A DNA stretch of 32,158 bases from DASWHD01 sp036393335 (GCA_036393335.1 DASWHD010000066.1:1-32158); one strand, 5' to 3'; shown: positions 8,008-15,988, numbered from the stretch's first letter. A program made the numbers and translations. Notes: generated from the sequence alone by a model not told the origin.

Positions 8008-8982
8008 TCAGCGCGGTTCATCGGGGGGCGTGCGGTCTGACCGGTCGGCGATGCGCTGGCTACGTTCCCAGGTCTGCTCGATGCGCGCGATCTCGTCGTC
8101 CACGGCCTCTTCCTCCGCCATCGCACGGATGCGCCGCCGGGCGTCGCGCCACTTGTGGAGCAGGCCAAATCCCACCACCGGGCTGGCGAGGACCCATACC
8201 AGGGAGCCGGAGAGGATCAGCGGCAGCCACGTGTAGCGCAGGCGCATCCCGCTGCGCCATTCCGCCGCGATGGCCGGCCACGGCTCCCCGTACACCTCCG
8301 CCGTCGCCGTGCTCAGCTCCTGCCCGGCGGCCAGCCGGTCGAGGAGGAGCGCCAGGCCGGGCCACCCCTTCTGGCGCTTGAGGTAGTGGACCATGGACAG
8401 CGACTGTGCGTAGGCGGCGCGCGCGTGGTGCATGCCGCCTTGGAAGTCCGGGTCGATGGGGGAGAAGTTGGTCAGCGAATTCGCGGCGGCGAGGCGTGTG
8501 AGGAGAGGGATGTCCCCCGGGCGCAGCTCCTGGGATACCAGCATGGCGAGCCCTTCGTTGAGCCAGCGCGGCAGGCCGTGCGGCACCCGCTGCCCGAGGG
8601 CGAGGTGCGCCAGCTCGTGGGCGAAGACGACGTCGATCGACTCCTGCGGCGGCAGGGTGCGCGGCGAGCGCAACAGGACGGTGTTGGTCTCGGCCACCGC
8701 CAGCCCCACGATCCATTCGGGCAGACCGTGCCCCTCGGACATGCTGGGGATCTGGAGCCGCTCCAGGAGGTAGACGTGGATCGGCACCGGCACGGCGATG
8801 CGCAATTGCTGCTCGATCCGCGCCAGGCTCTGCGGGGCGATCTCCACCAGGTGCTCCACCGCGCGGCGATCGGGCTCGTCGAAGACGAACAGGAAGCGAT
8901 CGGTGGCGAGGCTGCGCGGGACGGCGTGCACCGGCAGCGCCGCCAACAAGATGACGAGAACCCCTGCCGCACAGGTAAACAC
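8008..8982 (-). CDS. peptidase MA-like zinc metallohydrolase, exported
   Basis: Counting from a GTG start gives 324 residues: a hydrophobic signal segment ending VHA (about 20), a gluzincin-type HELAH zinc motif (122-126), and a downstream WLNEG whose Glu (143) fits the third ligand. One transmembrane helix near the C-terminus (PLILSGSLVWVLASPVVGF) is followed by a basic then acidic cytoplasmic tail. This matches the peptidase MA family; substrate unknown. The start is a puzzle. No in-frame ATG exists, the GTG removes the basic signal-peptide n-region (IRRAVFTCAAG), and an ATC at 8994 has GGGAGGGAG nine bases upstream. An ATG at 9001 is out of frame. The leader lies in a REP-like palindrome. 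Confidence 0.85.
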   Translation of the reverse strand: MFTCAAGVLVILLAALPVHAVPRSLATDRFLFVFDEPDRRAVEHLVEIAPQSLARIEQQLRIAVPVPIHVYLLERLQIPSMSEGHGLPEWIVGLAVAETNTVLLRSPRTLPPQESIDVVFAHELAHLALGQRVPHGLPRWLNEGLAMLVSQELRPGDIPLLTRLAAANSLTNFSPIDPDFQGGMHHARAAYAQSLSMVHYLKRQKGWPGLALLLDRLAAGQELSTATAEVYGEPWPAIAAEWRSGMRLRYTWLPLILSGSLVWVLASPVVGFGLLHKWRDARRRIRAMAEEEAVDDEIARIEQTWERSQRIADRSDRTPPDEPR

Positions 8983-9003
8983 CGCGCGGCGGATGCTCCA
9001 TGG

Positions 9004-9204
9004 CTCCCTCCCTCTCCGGGGGAGGGTCGGGGTAGGGGCGAATGGTTTCGCTTCGCTGTTCGGTGGTTTGCTAAACAATGTGCCGAATCCAGGCGCCCTC
9101 ACCCCGGCCCTCTCCCGGGGGGGAGAGGGTCTCATAGGACGCCCCTGCGGGGTGGATTGATCGCTCTGCCCTCCCCCGGGCCCCCTCCCGGCGGGAGGGG
9201 ATGG
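9004..9204. repeat. cluster of three REP-like GC-rich palindromes
   Basis: Three related imperfect palindromes occupy the gap: about 9004-9042 (inverted), 9093-9133 and 9165-9204 (direct). They share a layout GCCCTCACCCCGGCCCTC followed by a run of C, G and GGGAGGG. Such CCCTCTCCC/GGGAGAGGG elements are widespread REP-like repeats in proteobacteria. The inverted copy abuts the protease gene and contributes its purine-rich GGGAGGGAG ribosome-site-like stretch. About 50 bases of moderately AT-richer sequence separate copies one and two. Confidence 0.75.
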
Positions 9205-9212
9205 CGGCCGGG

Positions 9213-9617
9213 TCACGCGAACGGCGACTCCGGCGGCTCCACCAGGGGCAGGTTGACCAGCTTCCAGTCGGTGATGCCGCCGGCCATGGAGACCACCTCG
9301 GTGAACCCCATGCGCTGCAAGACGTCGGCCGCCAGGACCGAGCGCAGGCCGGAGCGGCAGTAGAGAAGGATCGGCCGGTCGCGGTCTTGGAGGCGCACGT
9401 CGCGCTCGAGGTATTCGTGGTCGGCGAGGAGGTCGATCACGCCGCGTGGCACGTGGATCGCCCCGGGGATCGCCCCCTCGCGGTACTCGTTGGGCTCACG
9501 GATGTCGACCACCACGGCGTGGGGTTTTGCCGCCATCCAGCGCTGGCACTCGATGGGGTTGAGCTCCTCCACCCGCGCCGCCGCCTCCTCCACTAGCTGT
9601 GCTAACGACATTGCCAT
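9213..9617 (-). CDS. rhodanese-like domain protein
   Basis: A 134-residue single rhodanese domain. The active loop is CRSGLRS with catalytic Cys87, preceded by the conserved VVDIREPNEYREGAIPGAIHVPRG and followed by MAGGITDW. Rhodaneses transfer sulfane sulfur, for example from thiosulfate, through a cysteine persulfide; the small size and no signal peptide suggest a cytoplasmic GlpE-like carrier or transferase. The start is the first of two nearby ATGs, with only a weak GAGCG upstream. A longer version with a basic N-terminus is possible but unsupported. The gene sits between the glycosylase gene and the REP cluster on the same strand. Confidence 0.9.
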   Translation of the reverse strand: MAMSLAQLVEEAAARVEELNPIECQRWMAAKPHAVVVDIREPNEYREGAIPGAIHVPRGVIDLLADHEYLERDVRLQDRDRPILLYCRSGLRSVLAADVLQRMGFTEVVSMAGGITDWKLVNLPLVEPPESPFA

Positions 9618-9674
9618 GGGCGCGCTCGACGAAACGGGAAGGTACACGGATCGGCGATCTTTTTTAACGGGTCT

Positions 9675-9707
9675 CATGCCACTACGGCATGCCGGGCGTC
9701 GTGCCCG
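9675..9707. other. tandem hairpins between glycosylase and rhodanese genes
   Basis: Two perfect small stems sit side by side: CATGCC-5-GGCATG (9675-9691) and CGGGC-5-GCCCG (9693-9707). They lie in the minus-strand gap just after the glycosylase stop. A nearby run of six T on the plus strand is on the wrong side to make an intrinsic terminator for minus-strand transcription. They could be transcript-end or processing structures. Confidence 0.35.
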
Positions 9708-9740
9708 TCGCCCTCCGGTGGCCAACCACGTCGGCCCGGG

Positions 9741-10580
9741 TTACTCCGGAGGTGTGCCGGCCAGCCGGGCCTGGATCTGCTGCATGTCCTCCCATACCGC
9801 CCGCTTGCCGCCCGGGTTGCGTAACAGGTAGGCGGGATGGTAGGTGGGCATCACGGGGATCCCCCGGTAGTCGTGGAACCGCCCGCGCAGGCGTGAGATC
9901 GGGGCGTCGCTGGCGAGCAAGGTCTGGGCGGCAAACTTGCCCAGGGCACAGATGACCCGCGGCCGGATGAGCTCGATCTGCCGGTCGAGGTAGGGCCGGC
10001 ACAGGGCGATCTCATCCGGCTTCGGGTTGCGGTTGTTCGGCGGCCGGCACTTGAGGATGTTGGCGATGTAGACGTCCTCGCGCCGCAGCTCGATCGCCGC
10101 GATGATGCGGGTGAGGAGCTGCCCCGCGGCGCCGACGAACGGCTCGCCCTGGCGGTCCTCGTCGAAGCCCGGCGCCTCGCCGACGAACATCAGGGCCGCG
10201 CGCGGGTTACCGACGCCGAACACCACCTGGGTGCGGGTCTCGCACAGGCCGCACTTGCGGCAGCCCAGGGCGAGGTCACGCAGGGCGGCGAGATCGTCGG
10301 GCAGGGGCTGCGCCGGGGCGTCTGTTGCCGGTAAGGCCGGTGGCGGCGCCGCGCGGCTCTCCCCTGTCGGATGCCCAGGCGGCTGGGTCGCCGCCGCGGC
10401 GGGCGGCGTTTCGGCGGTGGCCGGAGGCCCCGCGAGGACTGGGGCTGACGGCGGTGTCGGCGGCGCTGATGCCGGACCATCCGTGCAGGCGTCGATCCAT
10501 CTCGCAGGGACCGCCCCCAGGCCGAGCTCTCCCTGGGCACGCAGGGCGTTCGCGATCTCGTGGCGCAGGTCGTGACTCAT
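9741..10580 (-). CDS. uracil-DNA glycosylase, family 4 (iron-sulfur type)
   Basis: A 279-residue enzyme that removes uracil from DNA and starts base-excision repair. After a 90-residue Ala/Pro-rich N-terminal region comes the catalytic domain: CRKCGLC (107-113), motif A GEAPGFDED (134-142), GEPFVGAAGQLL, KCRPPNNR (177-184), a further Cys at 194 and the motif B stretch HPAYLLRNP. Cysteines 110, 113, 178 and 194 are placed as the four [4Fe-4S] ligands of family 4. The long low-complexity N-terminus is common in proteobacterial members and some resemble phage DNA-polymerase-associated forms, so the N-terminus may dock a partner. The ATG was chosen because the family usually begins shortly before an RxEIxxALRAQG-like helix; no strong ribosome site is visible. 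Confidence 0.93.
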   Translation of the reverse strand: MSHDLRHEIANALRAQGELGLGAVPARWIDACTDGPASAPPTPPSAPVLAGPPATAETPPAAAATQPPGHPTGESRAAPPPALPATDAPAQPLPDDLAALRDLALGCRKCGLCETRTQVVFGVGNPRAALMFVGEAPGFDEDRQGEPFVGAAGQLLTRIIAAIELRREDVYIANILKCRPPNNRNPKPDEIALCRPYLDRQIELIRPRVICALGKFAAQTLLASDAPISRLRGRFHDYRGIPVMPTYHPAYLLRNPGGKRAVWEDMQQIQARLAGTPPE

Positions 10581-10645
10581 GGTGGGATTACCGCCGCAGT
10601 ATGGCTGTTCTGGTGACAGGCAATCCAACTGGCGAGATGTCGCCC

Positions 10646-10728
10646 TGTAGGAGCGGCCTTGGCCGCGAACCGGTATCCCCCCGGCGCCGTCGGTCGCCTC
10701 GTGGGTTCGCGAGCAAGCTCATTCCTAC
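10646..10728. repeat. REP pair (BIME-like), GTAGGAGC type
   Basis: A REP unit TGTAGGAGCGGCCTTGGCC... (10646-10670), containing the perfect stem GCGGCC-TT-GGCCGC, is followed after about 35 bases by an inverted partner GTTCGCGAGCAAGCTCATTC... ending CTAC (10705-10728). This head-to-head arrangement is the BIME layout produced by REP-associated tyrosine transposases in gammaproteobacteria. It lies between nadK and the glycosylase gene and may also stabilise the nadK transcript end. Confidence 0.85.
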
Positions 10729-10748
10729 CGTGTGCCGAGCGGTCACGC

Positions 10749-11597
10749 CTATGTTCCCCACCCCAGCTTCGCCCGCAGGACCGAGAAGTAGTCGTACTGT
10801 CGGTCGTGGATGATCTGCACCCGCTTGGGGGAGCGGGTGATGTGGATGTGGTCGCCGGTCGCCAGGGCCATGCCCTGCTGGCCATCGAGGGTAAGAAAGA
10901 GGTCCTGGTGGTCGGCGACGATGGTGATCTCGATCACCGCATCGGTGGACAGCACCAGCGGCCGGTTGGTGAGGGTGTGGGGGCAGATCGGCACGAGGGT
11001 GATGCACGGCAGGCCGGGGGTGACGATGGGGCCGCCGGCGGCCATGCAGTAGGCGGTGGAGCCGGTGGGGGTGGCGAGGATCAGGCCATCGGCCCGGAAC
11101 CGGGTGAGGGGGCGGCCGTTCACCTTCACGTCGAGGGAGACGATGCGCGCCATGGCGCCCTTATTGATGACCGCGTCGTTGAGGCAGTCGAACGCCCCGA
11201 GGGTGGCGCCGTCGCGCTCCAGCCGGGCGGTGAGGAGCGCCCGTTCCTCCATGCGGATCTCGCCGGCGAAGATGCGCGCGAGGGTCGCCTGCGCCGCATC
11301 CAGCGGCGTGCCGGTGAGGAAGCCGAGGCTGCCGAGATTGACGCCGAACACCGGCGCGCGGCCGCCGGCCGCCTCGCGCGCCGCCGCCAGCAGCGTGCCG
11401 TCACCCCCGAGGACCAGGATCAGGTCGCAGTCGGTGAGGACCCGCTGGCGCGGCGCCGTGGGGATGCCCGGCAGGATGGCTGCCGCGGCCTCGTCCAGGA
11501 GCAGCTCCTTGCCCTGGCTGCGGATCCACTCCAGGAGGGCGCGGACCCGGGCGCCGAAATCGGCCAGGGGTTTACAGATGATGCCGATGCGCTGCAT
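10749..11597 (-). CDS. nadK: NAD kinase
   Basis: A 282-residue enzyme that phosphorylates NAD to NADP using ATP or polyphosphate in the cytoplasm. The signature GGDGT is at 64-68, followed by GVNLGSLGFLT, an NDAVINKG motif and the glycine-rich TPTGSTAYCMAAGGPIV that binds the nucleotide. Length and order are those of ordinary bacterial NadK. It is separated from tlyA upstream by a 440-base repeat-filled gap, so it probably has its own promoter there, although I could not single one out. Confidence 0.95.
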   Translation of the reverse strand: MQRIGIICKPLADFGARVRALLEWIRSQGKELLLDEAAAAILPGIPTAPRQRVLTDCDLILVLGGDGTLLAAAREAAGGRAPVFGVNLGSLGFLTGTPLDAAQATLARIFAGEIRMEERALLTARLERDGATLGAFDCLNDAVINKGAMARIVSLDVKVNGRPLTRFRADGLILATPTGSTAYCMAAGGPIVTPGLPCITLVPICPHTLTNRPLVLSTDAVIEITIVADHQDLFLTLDGQQGMALATGDHIHITRSPKRVQIIHDRQYDYFSVLRAKLGWGT

Positions 11598-12038
11598 GGC
11601 CTCTAACGAGGGGCTAGGAAACGATCAGCCGCAAATGAACGCAAATGCCGTGGCGGTCCATTGCCACCGCGCGACTCTGCGGTACCGAGTAAACGTACTC
11701 CACGCGTGACGTCGGCGTCTTTCCGTGCCACTGCCGACTAGGACTGGATGGACCGGTTGCGGCCACGGAATCCACGGAAGGATTGAGTTTCGTGATCCGC
11801 AGATTGCGCAGATTTGCGCAGATCGGATGGCTCTAGCGCGGCGTTGCAGCGACGCGGATCAGCCTCCTTCCCCGCGATGGACCATGGGGTGCTCCCTCCG
11901 CGCCTTTGGGTCTCTGCGCGAGGTTCTTCCATGTCTGGATGCCGATCGGCGTCTATCTGTGTCATCTGCGGATGAAGAGAGGAAACGGCGGCAGTGATAT
12001 ATGAGACTCGCTCCGCCCCTATTCGCGCTCATTCGCGG
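11598..12038. repeat. gene-free gap filled with degenerate short-period repeat phrases
   Basis: No gene is supported here. The gap contains at least six short phrases, each built from a word repeated at a spacing of 9-10 bases: CGCAAATGAA-CGCAAATG (11629-11649), CCACGGAAT-CCACGGAAG (11763-11781), three copies of CGCAGAT (11795-11826), a related stretch at 11901-11930, ATCTGTGTC-ATCTGCGGA (11951-11976), and on the minus strand CGCGAATGAG-CGCGAATAG (12018-12043), which runs over the tlyA stop codon. The words differ between phrases but the spacing is alike. Confidence 0.65.
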
Positions 12039-12782
12039 CTAGCGCTGCTTCCGGGCGACCAGCAGGGCCTCCAGGTTGCCCTTCGGGCCGCGGATCGGGG
12101 AGTCGATGGTGCCGACCATAGAGAGGCCCAGATCGACGGTCAATTGGTGCACCGCGTCGATCGCCTCCTGGCGCGCGACCGGGTCGCGCACTACGCCGCC
12201 CTTGCCCACCGCCTCCCGGCCCACCTCGAATTGCGGCTTGATGAGCAGGATCAGCACGCCGCCTGGCCGCAGCAGGGGGATGATCTCCGGTACCACCATA
12301 CGCAGGGAGATGAACGACAGGTCGCAGGTGATGCCGTCGAAGCGGCGTTCACGCAGCTCCGCCGGGAGTTTCAGGACGTGGGTGCGCTCGCAGACCTCGA
12401 CCCGCGGGTCCTGCCGCAGGGACCAGGCGAGCTGGCCGTAACCGACATCGACGGCCACCACCCGCGCCGCGCCCCGCTGGAGCAGGCAGTCGGTGAAGCC
12501 GCCGGTGGAGGCGCCGGCATCGAGGAAGTCGCGGCCCGTCACGTCGACGTGGAAGGCATCGAGGGCCGCCGCCAGCTTTACCCCGCCGCGGCTGACGAAC
12601 TCGTGGTCGACCCCGCGTAGCCGCAGGTGGTCCTCCGCGCGCACGGGGTGGGCCGGCTTGTCGACCACCCGGTCGTTGACCAGCACGACGCCGGCGCGGA
12701 TCAGGGACTGGGCGCGGGAGCGGCTCTCCGCCAGACCGTTTTCCACCAGCGCGTGATCGAGGCGCTGAGTCTGCGCTGCCAT
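12039..12782 (-). CDS. tlyA: TlyA family rRNA (cytidine-2'-O)-methyltransferase
   Basis: A 247-residue protein with an N-terminal S4 RNA-binding domain (about 1-65) and a FtsJ-like Rossmann methyltransferase. The SAM motif is DAGASTGGFTDCLL (88-101) and later blocks are CDLSFISL and LIKPQFEVG with GKGGVV. TlyA proteins methylate ribosomal RNA at cytidine 2'-O positions; older annotations call them hemolysins. It follows dxs by 31 bases on the same strand, an arrangement also seen in other proteobacteria, so it probably belongs to the xseB-ispA-dxs transcription unit. Its stop codon is embedded in a repeat phrase. Confidence 0.93.
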   Translation of the reverse strand: MAAQTQRLDHALVENGLAESRSRAQSLIRAGVVLVNDRVVDKPAHPVRAEDHLRLRGVDHEFVSRGGVKLAAALDAFHVDVTGRDFLDAGASTGGFTDCLLQRGAARVVAVDVGYGQLAWSLRQDPRVEVCERTHVLKLPAELRERRFDGITCDLSFISLRMVVPEIIPLLRPGGVLILLIKPQFEVGREAVGKGGVVRDPVARQEAIDAVHQLTVDLGLSMVGTIDSPIRGPKGNLEALLVARKQR

Positions 12783-12813
12783 CGGGATGCCGCCGGTCGC
12801 CGCGGCGCGCGCG

Positions 12814-14727
12814 CTAGCGGCTCAGGCTGGGGTGCTCGCGCTGCACGAAGCCGCGCACCCGGGTGGCGATGCCCTCGACATCGAGGAGCAGCTCCTGGCG
12901 CAGCTTGGGCTGCGGACCGTGGGTCACGAAGCGGTCCGGGAGGCCGATGTGCAGCAGGCGCACCCCGTCCACCCCCGCGGCCGCCAGCTCCTCGGACACG
13001 GCGCTGCCTAGGCCGCCGGCGATCGCCCCCTCCTCGAGGGTGACGAGCTGGCCACACTCGGTGGCGCAGGCGGCGATCACGTTGCGGTCGATCGGTTTGA
13101 CGAACCGCATGTTCACCACGCGGGCGGCGATGCCGTCCGCGGCGAGGCGGTCGGCGGCGGACAGCGCCGGGTAGACCATCGCCCCCAGGGCGAGCAGCGC
13201 CACGTCGTGGCCGTCGCGCAGCACCTCCGCCGTGCCGATCGGCACCGCCGTCGGTGCGCCTGCGAGGGCCACGCCGAAGCCGTTGCCCCGCGGGTAGCGC
13301 ACGGAGGCGGGGTGGCCGCACTCCAGGGCGGTCTTCAACAGGTGGCGCAGCTCGTTCTCATCCTTGGGCGCCATGACCACGAAGTTGGGCACCGTGCGCA
13401 GGTAGGCGATGTCGAAGGCGCCGTGGTGGGTGGGGCCGTCGTCGCCCACCAGGCCCGCGCGATCGAGGGCGAAGGTCACCGGCAGATCTTGCAGGGCCAC
13501 GTCGTGGATGAGCTGGTCGAAGGCGCGTTGCAAGAAGGTGGAGTAGATGGCCACGACCGGCCGCAGCCCCTCCGTCGCCAGGGCGGCGCTGAAGGTGGTG
13601 GCGTGCTGCTCGGCGATGCCTACGTCGAAGAACCGGTCCGGATAGGCGGCGGCGAAGCGGGTCAGCCCCGTGCCGCTGGGCATGGCGGCGGTGATGGCGA
13701 CGATCCGCCGGTCCGCGGCGGCCAGCTCCACGAGGGTCTCGCCGAACACCTGAGTGTAGGTCGGGGGGGGGCTAACGGCGCGCGCGGCACCGTTCTTGCG
13801 CGGCTCACCGGTGGCCACGTCGTACGGGCCGAGGCCGTGCCACTTGGCCGGGTCCTTCTCCGCGAAGGCGTAGCCGCGGCCCTTCTGGGTGACGCAGTGG
13901 ACCAGCACCGGCCGCCCCAGCTTGGCGGCGCGCTGGAAGGCCTCGATCAGGGCAACCGTGTCGTGACCCTTGATCGGGCCGATGTAGGCGAAGCCCAGCT
14001 CCTCGAAGAGCATTCCCGGGAGCACGAACTGCTTGAGGCTGTCTTCGAGCTGCTTGGCCACCTTGAGCATCGGCTCACCCAGCCCCGGGATGTGGTGCAG
14101 CACCCGCTCCACCGCGTGGCGCAGGGTCTGGTAGGTGTTGCCGGCGAGGTGGCGCGACAGATAGGCGGAGAGGGCGCCGACGTTGGGCGAGATGGAGAAC
14201 TCGTTGTCGTTGAGGACCACGATCAGGTCCTTGGCCAGGTGGCCGCCGTGGTTCAGCCCCTCGAAGGCGAGGCCGGCGGTCAGGGCGCCGTCGCCGATGA
14301 TCGCCACGGTCTTATGGCGCTCGCCTTTCAGGTCGCGCGCCGCCGCCATGCCCAGGGCCGCGGAGATCGAGGTGGAGGCGTGACCGGCGCCGAACGGATC
14401 GTGCGGGCTCTCGGAGCGGCGGGTGAAGCCGGACAGGCCGCCGTGGGTGCGCAGGGTGTGAAGGAGATCGCGCCGGCCGGTGAGGAGCTTGTGGACGTAG
14501 GACTGGTGGCCCACGTCCCACACCAGCCGGTCCCGCGGCGAGTCGAAGACGTAGTGCAGGGCGAGGGTCAGCTCCACCACGCCGAGGTTGGCGCCAATGT
14601 GGCCGCCGTTCACCGAGCACACCTCGATGAGCAGGGCGCGGATCTCCTCGGCGAGCTGCGGGAGCTGGTTCTTCGCCAGGGCCTTGAGGTCGGCCGGGGA
14701 GTCGATCTGGTCGAGGAGGCGGGACAT
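12814..14727 (-). CDS. dxs: 1-deoxy-D-xylulose-5-phosphate synthase
   Basis: A 637-residue thiamine-diphosphate enzyme that condenses pyruvate and glyceraldehyde 3-phosphate, the first step of the MEP isoprenoid pathway. The transketolase fold is evident: NGGHIGANLG with the conserved His, VGHQSYVHKLL, the ThDP motif GDGALTAGLAFEGLNHGG, then FDVGIAEQHAT and DGPTHHGAFD in the pyrimidine-binding domain, and a C-terminal transketolase domain. Length is typical. It lies between ispA and tlyA; the gap to ispA holds heptad repeat phrases. Confidence 0.96.
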   Translation of the reverse strand: MSRLLDQIDSPADLKALAKNQLPQLAEEIRALLIEVCSVNGGHIGANLGVVELTLALHYVFDSPRDRLVWDVGHQSYVHKLLTGRRDLLHTLRTHGGLSGFTRRSESPHDPFGAGHASTSISAALGMAAARDLKGERHKTVAIIGDGALTAGLAFEGLNHGGHLAKDLIVVLNDNEFSISPNVGALSAYLSRHLAGNTYQTLRHAVERVLHHIPGLGEPMLKVAKQLEDSLKQFVLPGMLFEELGFAYIGPIKGHDTVALIEAFQRAAKLGRPVLVHCVTQKGRGYAFAEKDPAKWHGLGPYDVATGEPRKNGAARAVSPPPTYTQVFGETLVELAAADRRIVAITAAMPSGTGLTRFAAAYPDRFFDVGIAEQHATTFSAALATEGLRPVVAIYSTFLQRAFDQLIHDVALQDLPVTFALDRAGLVGDDGPTHHGAFDIAYLRTVPNFVVMAPKDENELRHLLKTALECGHPASVRYPRGNGFGVALAGAPTAVPIGTAEVLRDGHDVALLALGAMVYPALSAADRLAADGIAARVVNMRFVKPIDRNVIAACATECGQLVTLEEGAIAGGLGSAVSEELAAAGVDGVRLLHIGLPDRFVTHGPQPKLRQELLLDVEGIATRVRGFVQREHPSLSR

Positions 14728-14730
14728 TGG

Positions 14731-14849
14731 GTTAGCTATCAGAGATTAGCTGTCAGTGGTCAGTGCTTGGTGTTTGGCGTGCGGTGGTAGAGAAGAATGG
14801 GGGGCTGTCGCCCAGAGGGCTGAAAGCTGATCGCTGAGAGCCGCAAGCT
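14731..14849. repeat. heptad-period repeat phrases in the dxs-ispA gap
   Basis: From 14733 the sequence reads in 7-base steps as TAGCTAT, CAGAGAT, TAGCTGT, CAGTGGT, CAGTGCT, TGGTGTT, TGGCGTG, CGGTGGT. A second block at 14819-14842 reads GCTGAAA, GCTGATC, GCTGAGA, then the degraded GCCGCAA. No protein is encoded. Next to it, a perfect palindrome CTAATT-T-AATTAG (14848-14860) overlaps the ispA stop codon. Confidence 0.65.
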
Positions 14850-14856
14850 AATTTAA

Positions 14857-15750
14857 TTAGTGTGTGCGGGCGACGATGTACCGCGCCAGGGCCCGCAATG
14901 GCTCGGCATAGGCGCCAAACGGCTCGAGCTCGGCGAGGGCCCGGTCGACCAAGGAGTCGGCGTGCTCGCGCGCCGCCGCGAGCCCCATCAGGGAGGGGTA
15001 GGTCGCCTTGGAGTGTTCGCCGCCGTCGGTCTCGGTGACCAGGTCGAGGATGTCGTCCGCGATCTGGAAGGCGAGGCCGATGTGGCGGCCGTAGCGGGTG
15101 AGGGCGTCGATCTGATCGGCGGTGCCCCCGCCGAGGCGCGCGCCCATGCGCAGCGCGGCGGCGATCAAGGCGCCGGTCTTGTGGGTGTGGATGAACTCCA
15201 ACTCGGGGAGATCGATCTCGTCCTGCTCCTCGGCGAGGATGTCCGCCGCCTGGCCACCCACCATGCCCGCCGGTCCGGCGGCATGGGCGAGGTCGAAGAG
15301 CACGGCGAGGCGCGTCTCGGCATTGCCGATCGCGCCGAGCTCCGGTGAGGCGAGGATCTCGAAGGCGGCGGTGAGCAGGCCGTCGCCGGCGAGGATCGCC
15401 ATGGCCTCGCCGTACACCTTGTGGTTGGAGGGCTGGCCGCGGCGGGTGTCGTCGTCGTCCATTGCCGGCAGGTCGTCGTGGATCAGGGAATAGGCGTGGA
15501 TCATCTCCAGGGCCGCGGCGGCCGGCAGGGCATTGTGTGCATCCCCTCCCACGGCGTCCACGGCCGCGAGCAGGAGGACCGGACGAATCCGCTTGCCCGG
15601 CGCAGTGAGGCTGTAGCGCATCGCCTCGTAGAGGCGGCCCGGCGGTCGCTGCTCGGGCGGCAGCAGCCGTTCCAGGGTCGCGTCCACCCACTGGGCCCGT
15701 TCCGCCAGGTAGGCGGCGAGGGCCGGCTCAAGGTCGTTGCGGGCGGTCAC
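14857..15750 (-). CDS. ispA: polyprenyl synthetase (farnesyl diphosphate synthase)
   Basis: A 297-residue all-helical prenyltransferase that builds geranyl and farnesyl diphosphate from IPP and DMAPP. The first aspartate-rich motif is HDDLPAMDDDDTRRG and the second ADDILDLVTE; the allylic-binding GKRIRPVL and the KTGALI block are present. The GTG start overlaps the xseB stop by four bases (GTGA), which signals translational coupling and decides the start over a longer reading. Its place before dxs makes this an isoprenoid operon. Strict product length (C15 versus C10) cannot be proved, but the size fits IspA. Confidence 0.94.
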   Translation of the reverse strand: MTARNDLEPALAAYLAERAQWVDATLERLLPPEQRPPGRLYEAMRYSLTAPGKRIRPVLLLAAVDAVGGDAHNALPAAAALEMIHAYSLIHDDLPAMDDDDTRRGQPSNHKVYGEAMAILAGDGLLTAAFEILASPELGAIGNAETRLAVLFDLAHAAGPAGMVGGQAADILAEEQDEIDLPELEFIHTHKTGALIAAALRMGARLGGGTADQIDALTRYGRHIGLAFQIADDILDLVTETDGGEHSKATYPSLMGLAAAREHADSLVDRALAELEPFGAYAEPLRALARYIVARTH

Positions 15751-15980
15751 GGCTCTGGATCCAGGGGCGCCGTGGTCACTTCGCCATCGGCCTCTTTGAG
15801 CAGCACCTCCACCCGCTTCTCCGCCTCGTCGAGCTTGCGTGTGCACCGCTTCACCACGCCGATTCCCTCCTCGAAGAGCTCGAGCGAGGTCTCCAGAGGC
15901 AAGTCACCCGTCTCCAGCTCGGCGACGATCGTCTCCAGACGGGCGAGGGAGTCCGCGAAGGAGTCAGGATTTTTCGCCAT
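15747..15980 (-). CDS. xseB: exodeoxyribonuclease VII small subunit
   Basis: A 77-residue helical protein with the XseB pattern FADSLARLETIVAELETGDLPLETSLELFEEGI followed by a coiled-coil helix ending in LLKEADGEV. With XseA it forms the single-strand exonuclease VII. xseA is not in this window, so the complex is encoded at two loci. It is translationally coupled to ispA. No clear ribosome site precedes the ATG; a small hairpin lies directly upstream. Confidence 0.93.
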   Translation of the reverse strand: MAKNPDSFADSLARLETIVAELETGDLPLETSLELFEEGIGVVKRCTRKLDEAEKRVEVLLKEADGEVTTAPLDPEP

Positions 15981-15988
15981 GAGAGGTA

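Noticed and set aside
9655..9707. Intrinsic terminator from the T-run and hairpins after the glycosylase gene
   Set aside because: On the transcribed minus strand the run reads as A and follows the hairpins, so it cannot form a U-tract.
11725..11997. Possible 90-residue gene in the nadK-tlyA gap
   Set aside because: Its codons consist of the repeat phrases themselves; no ribosome site and no plausible protein.
13207..14790. 527-codon plus-strand open frame opposite dxs
   Set aside because: Antisense shadow of an unmistakable Dxs; low-complexity GVEGQ-type composition and no ribosome site.
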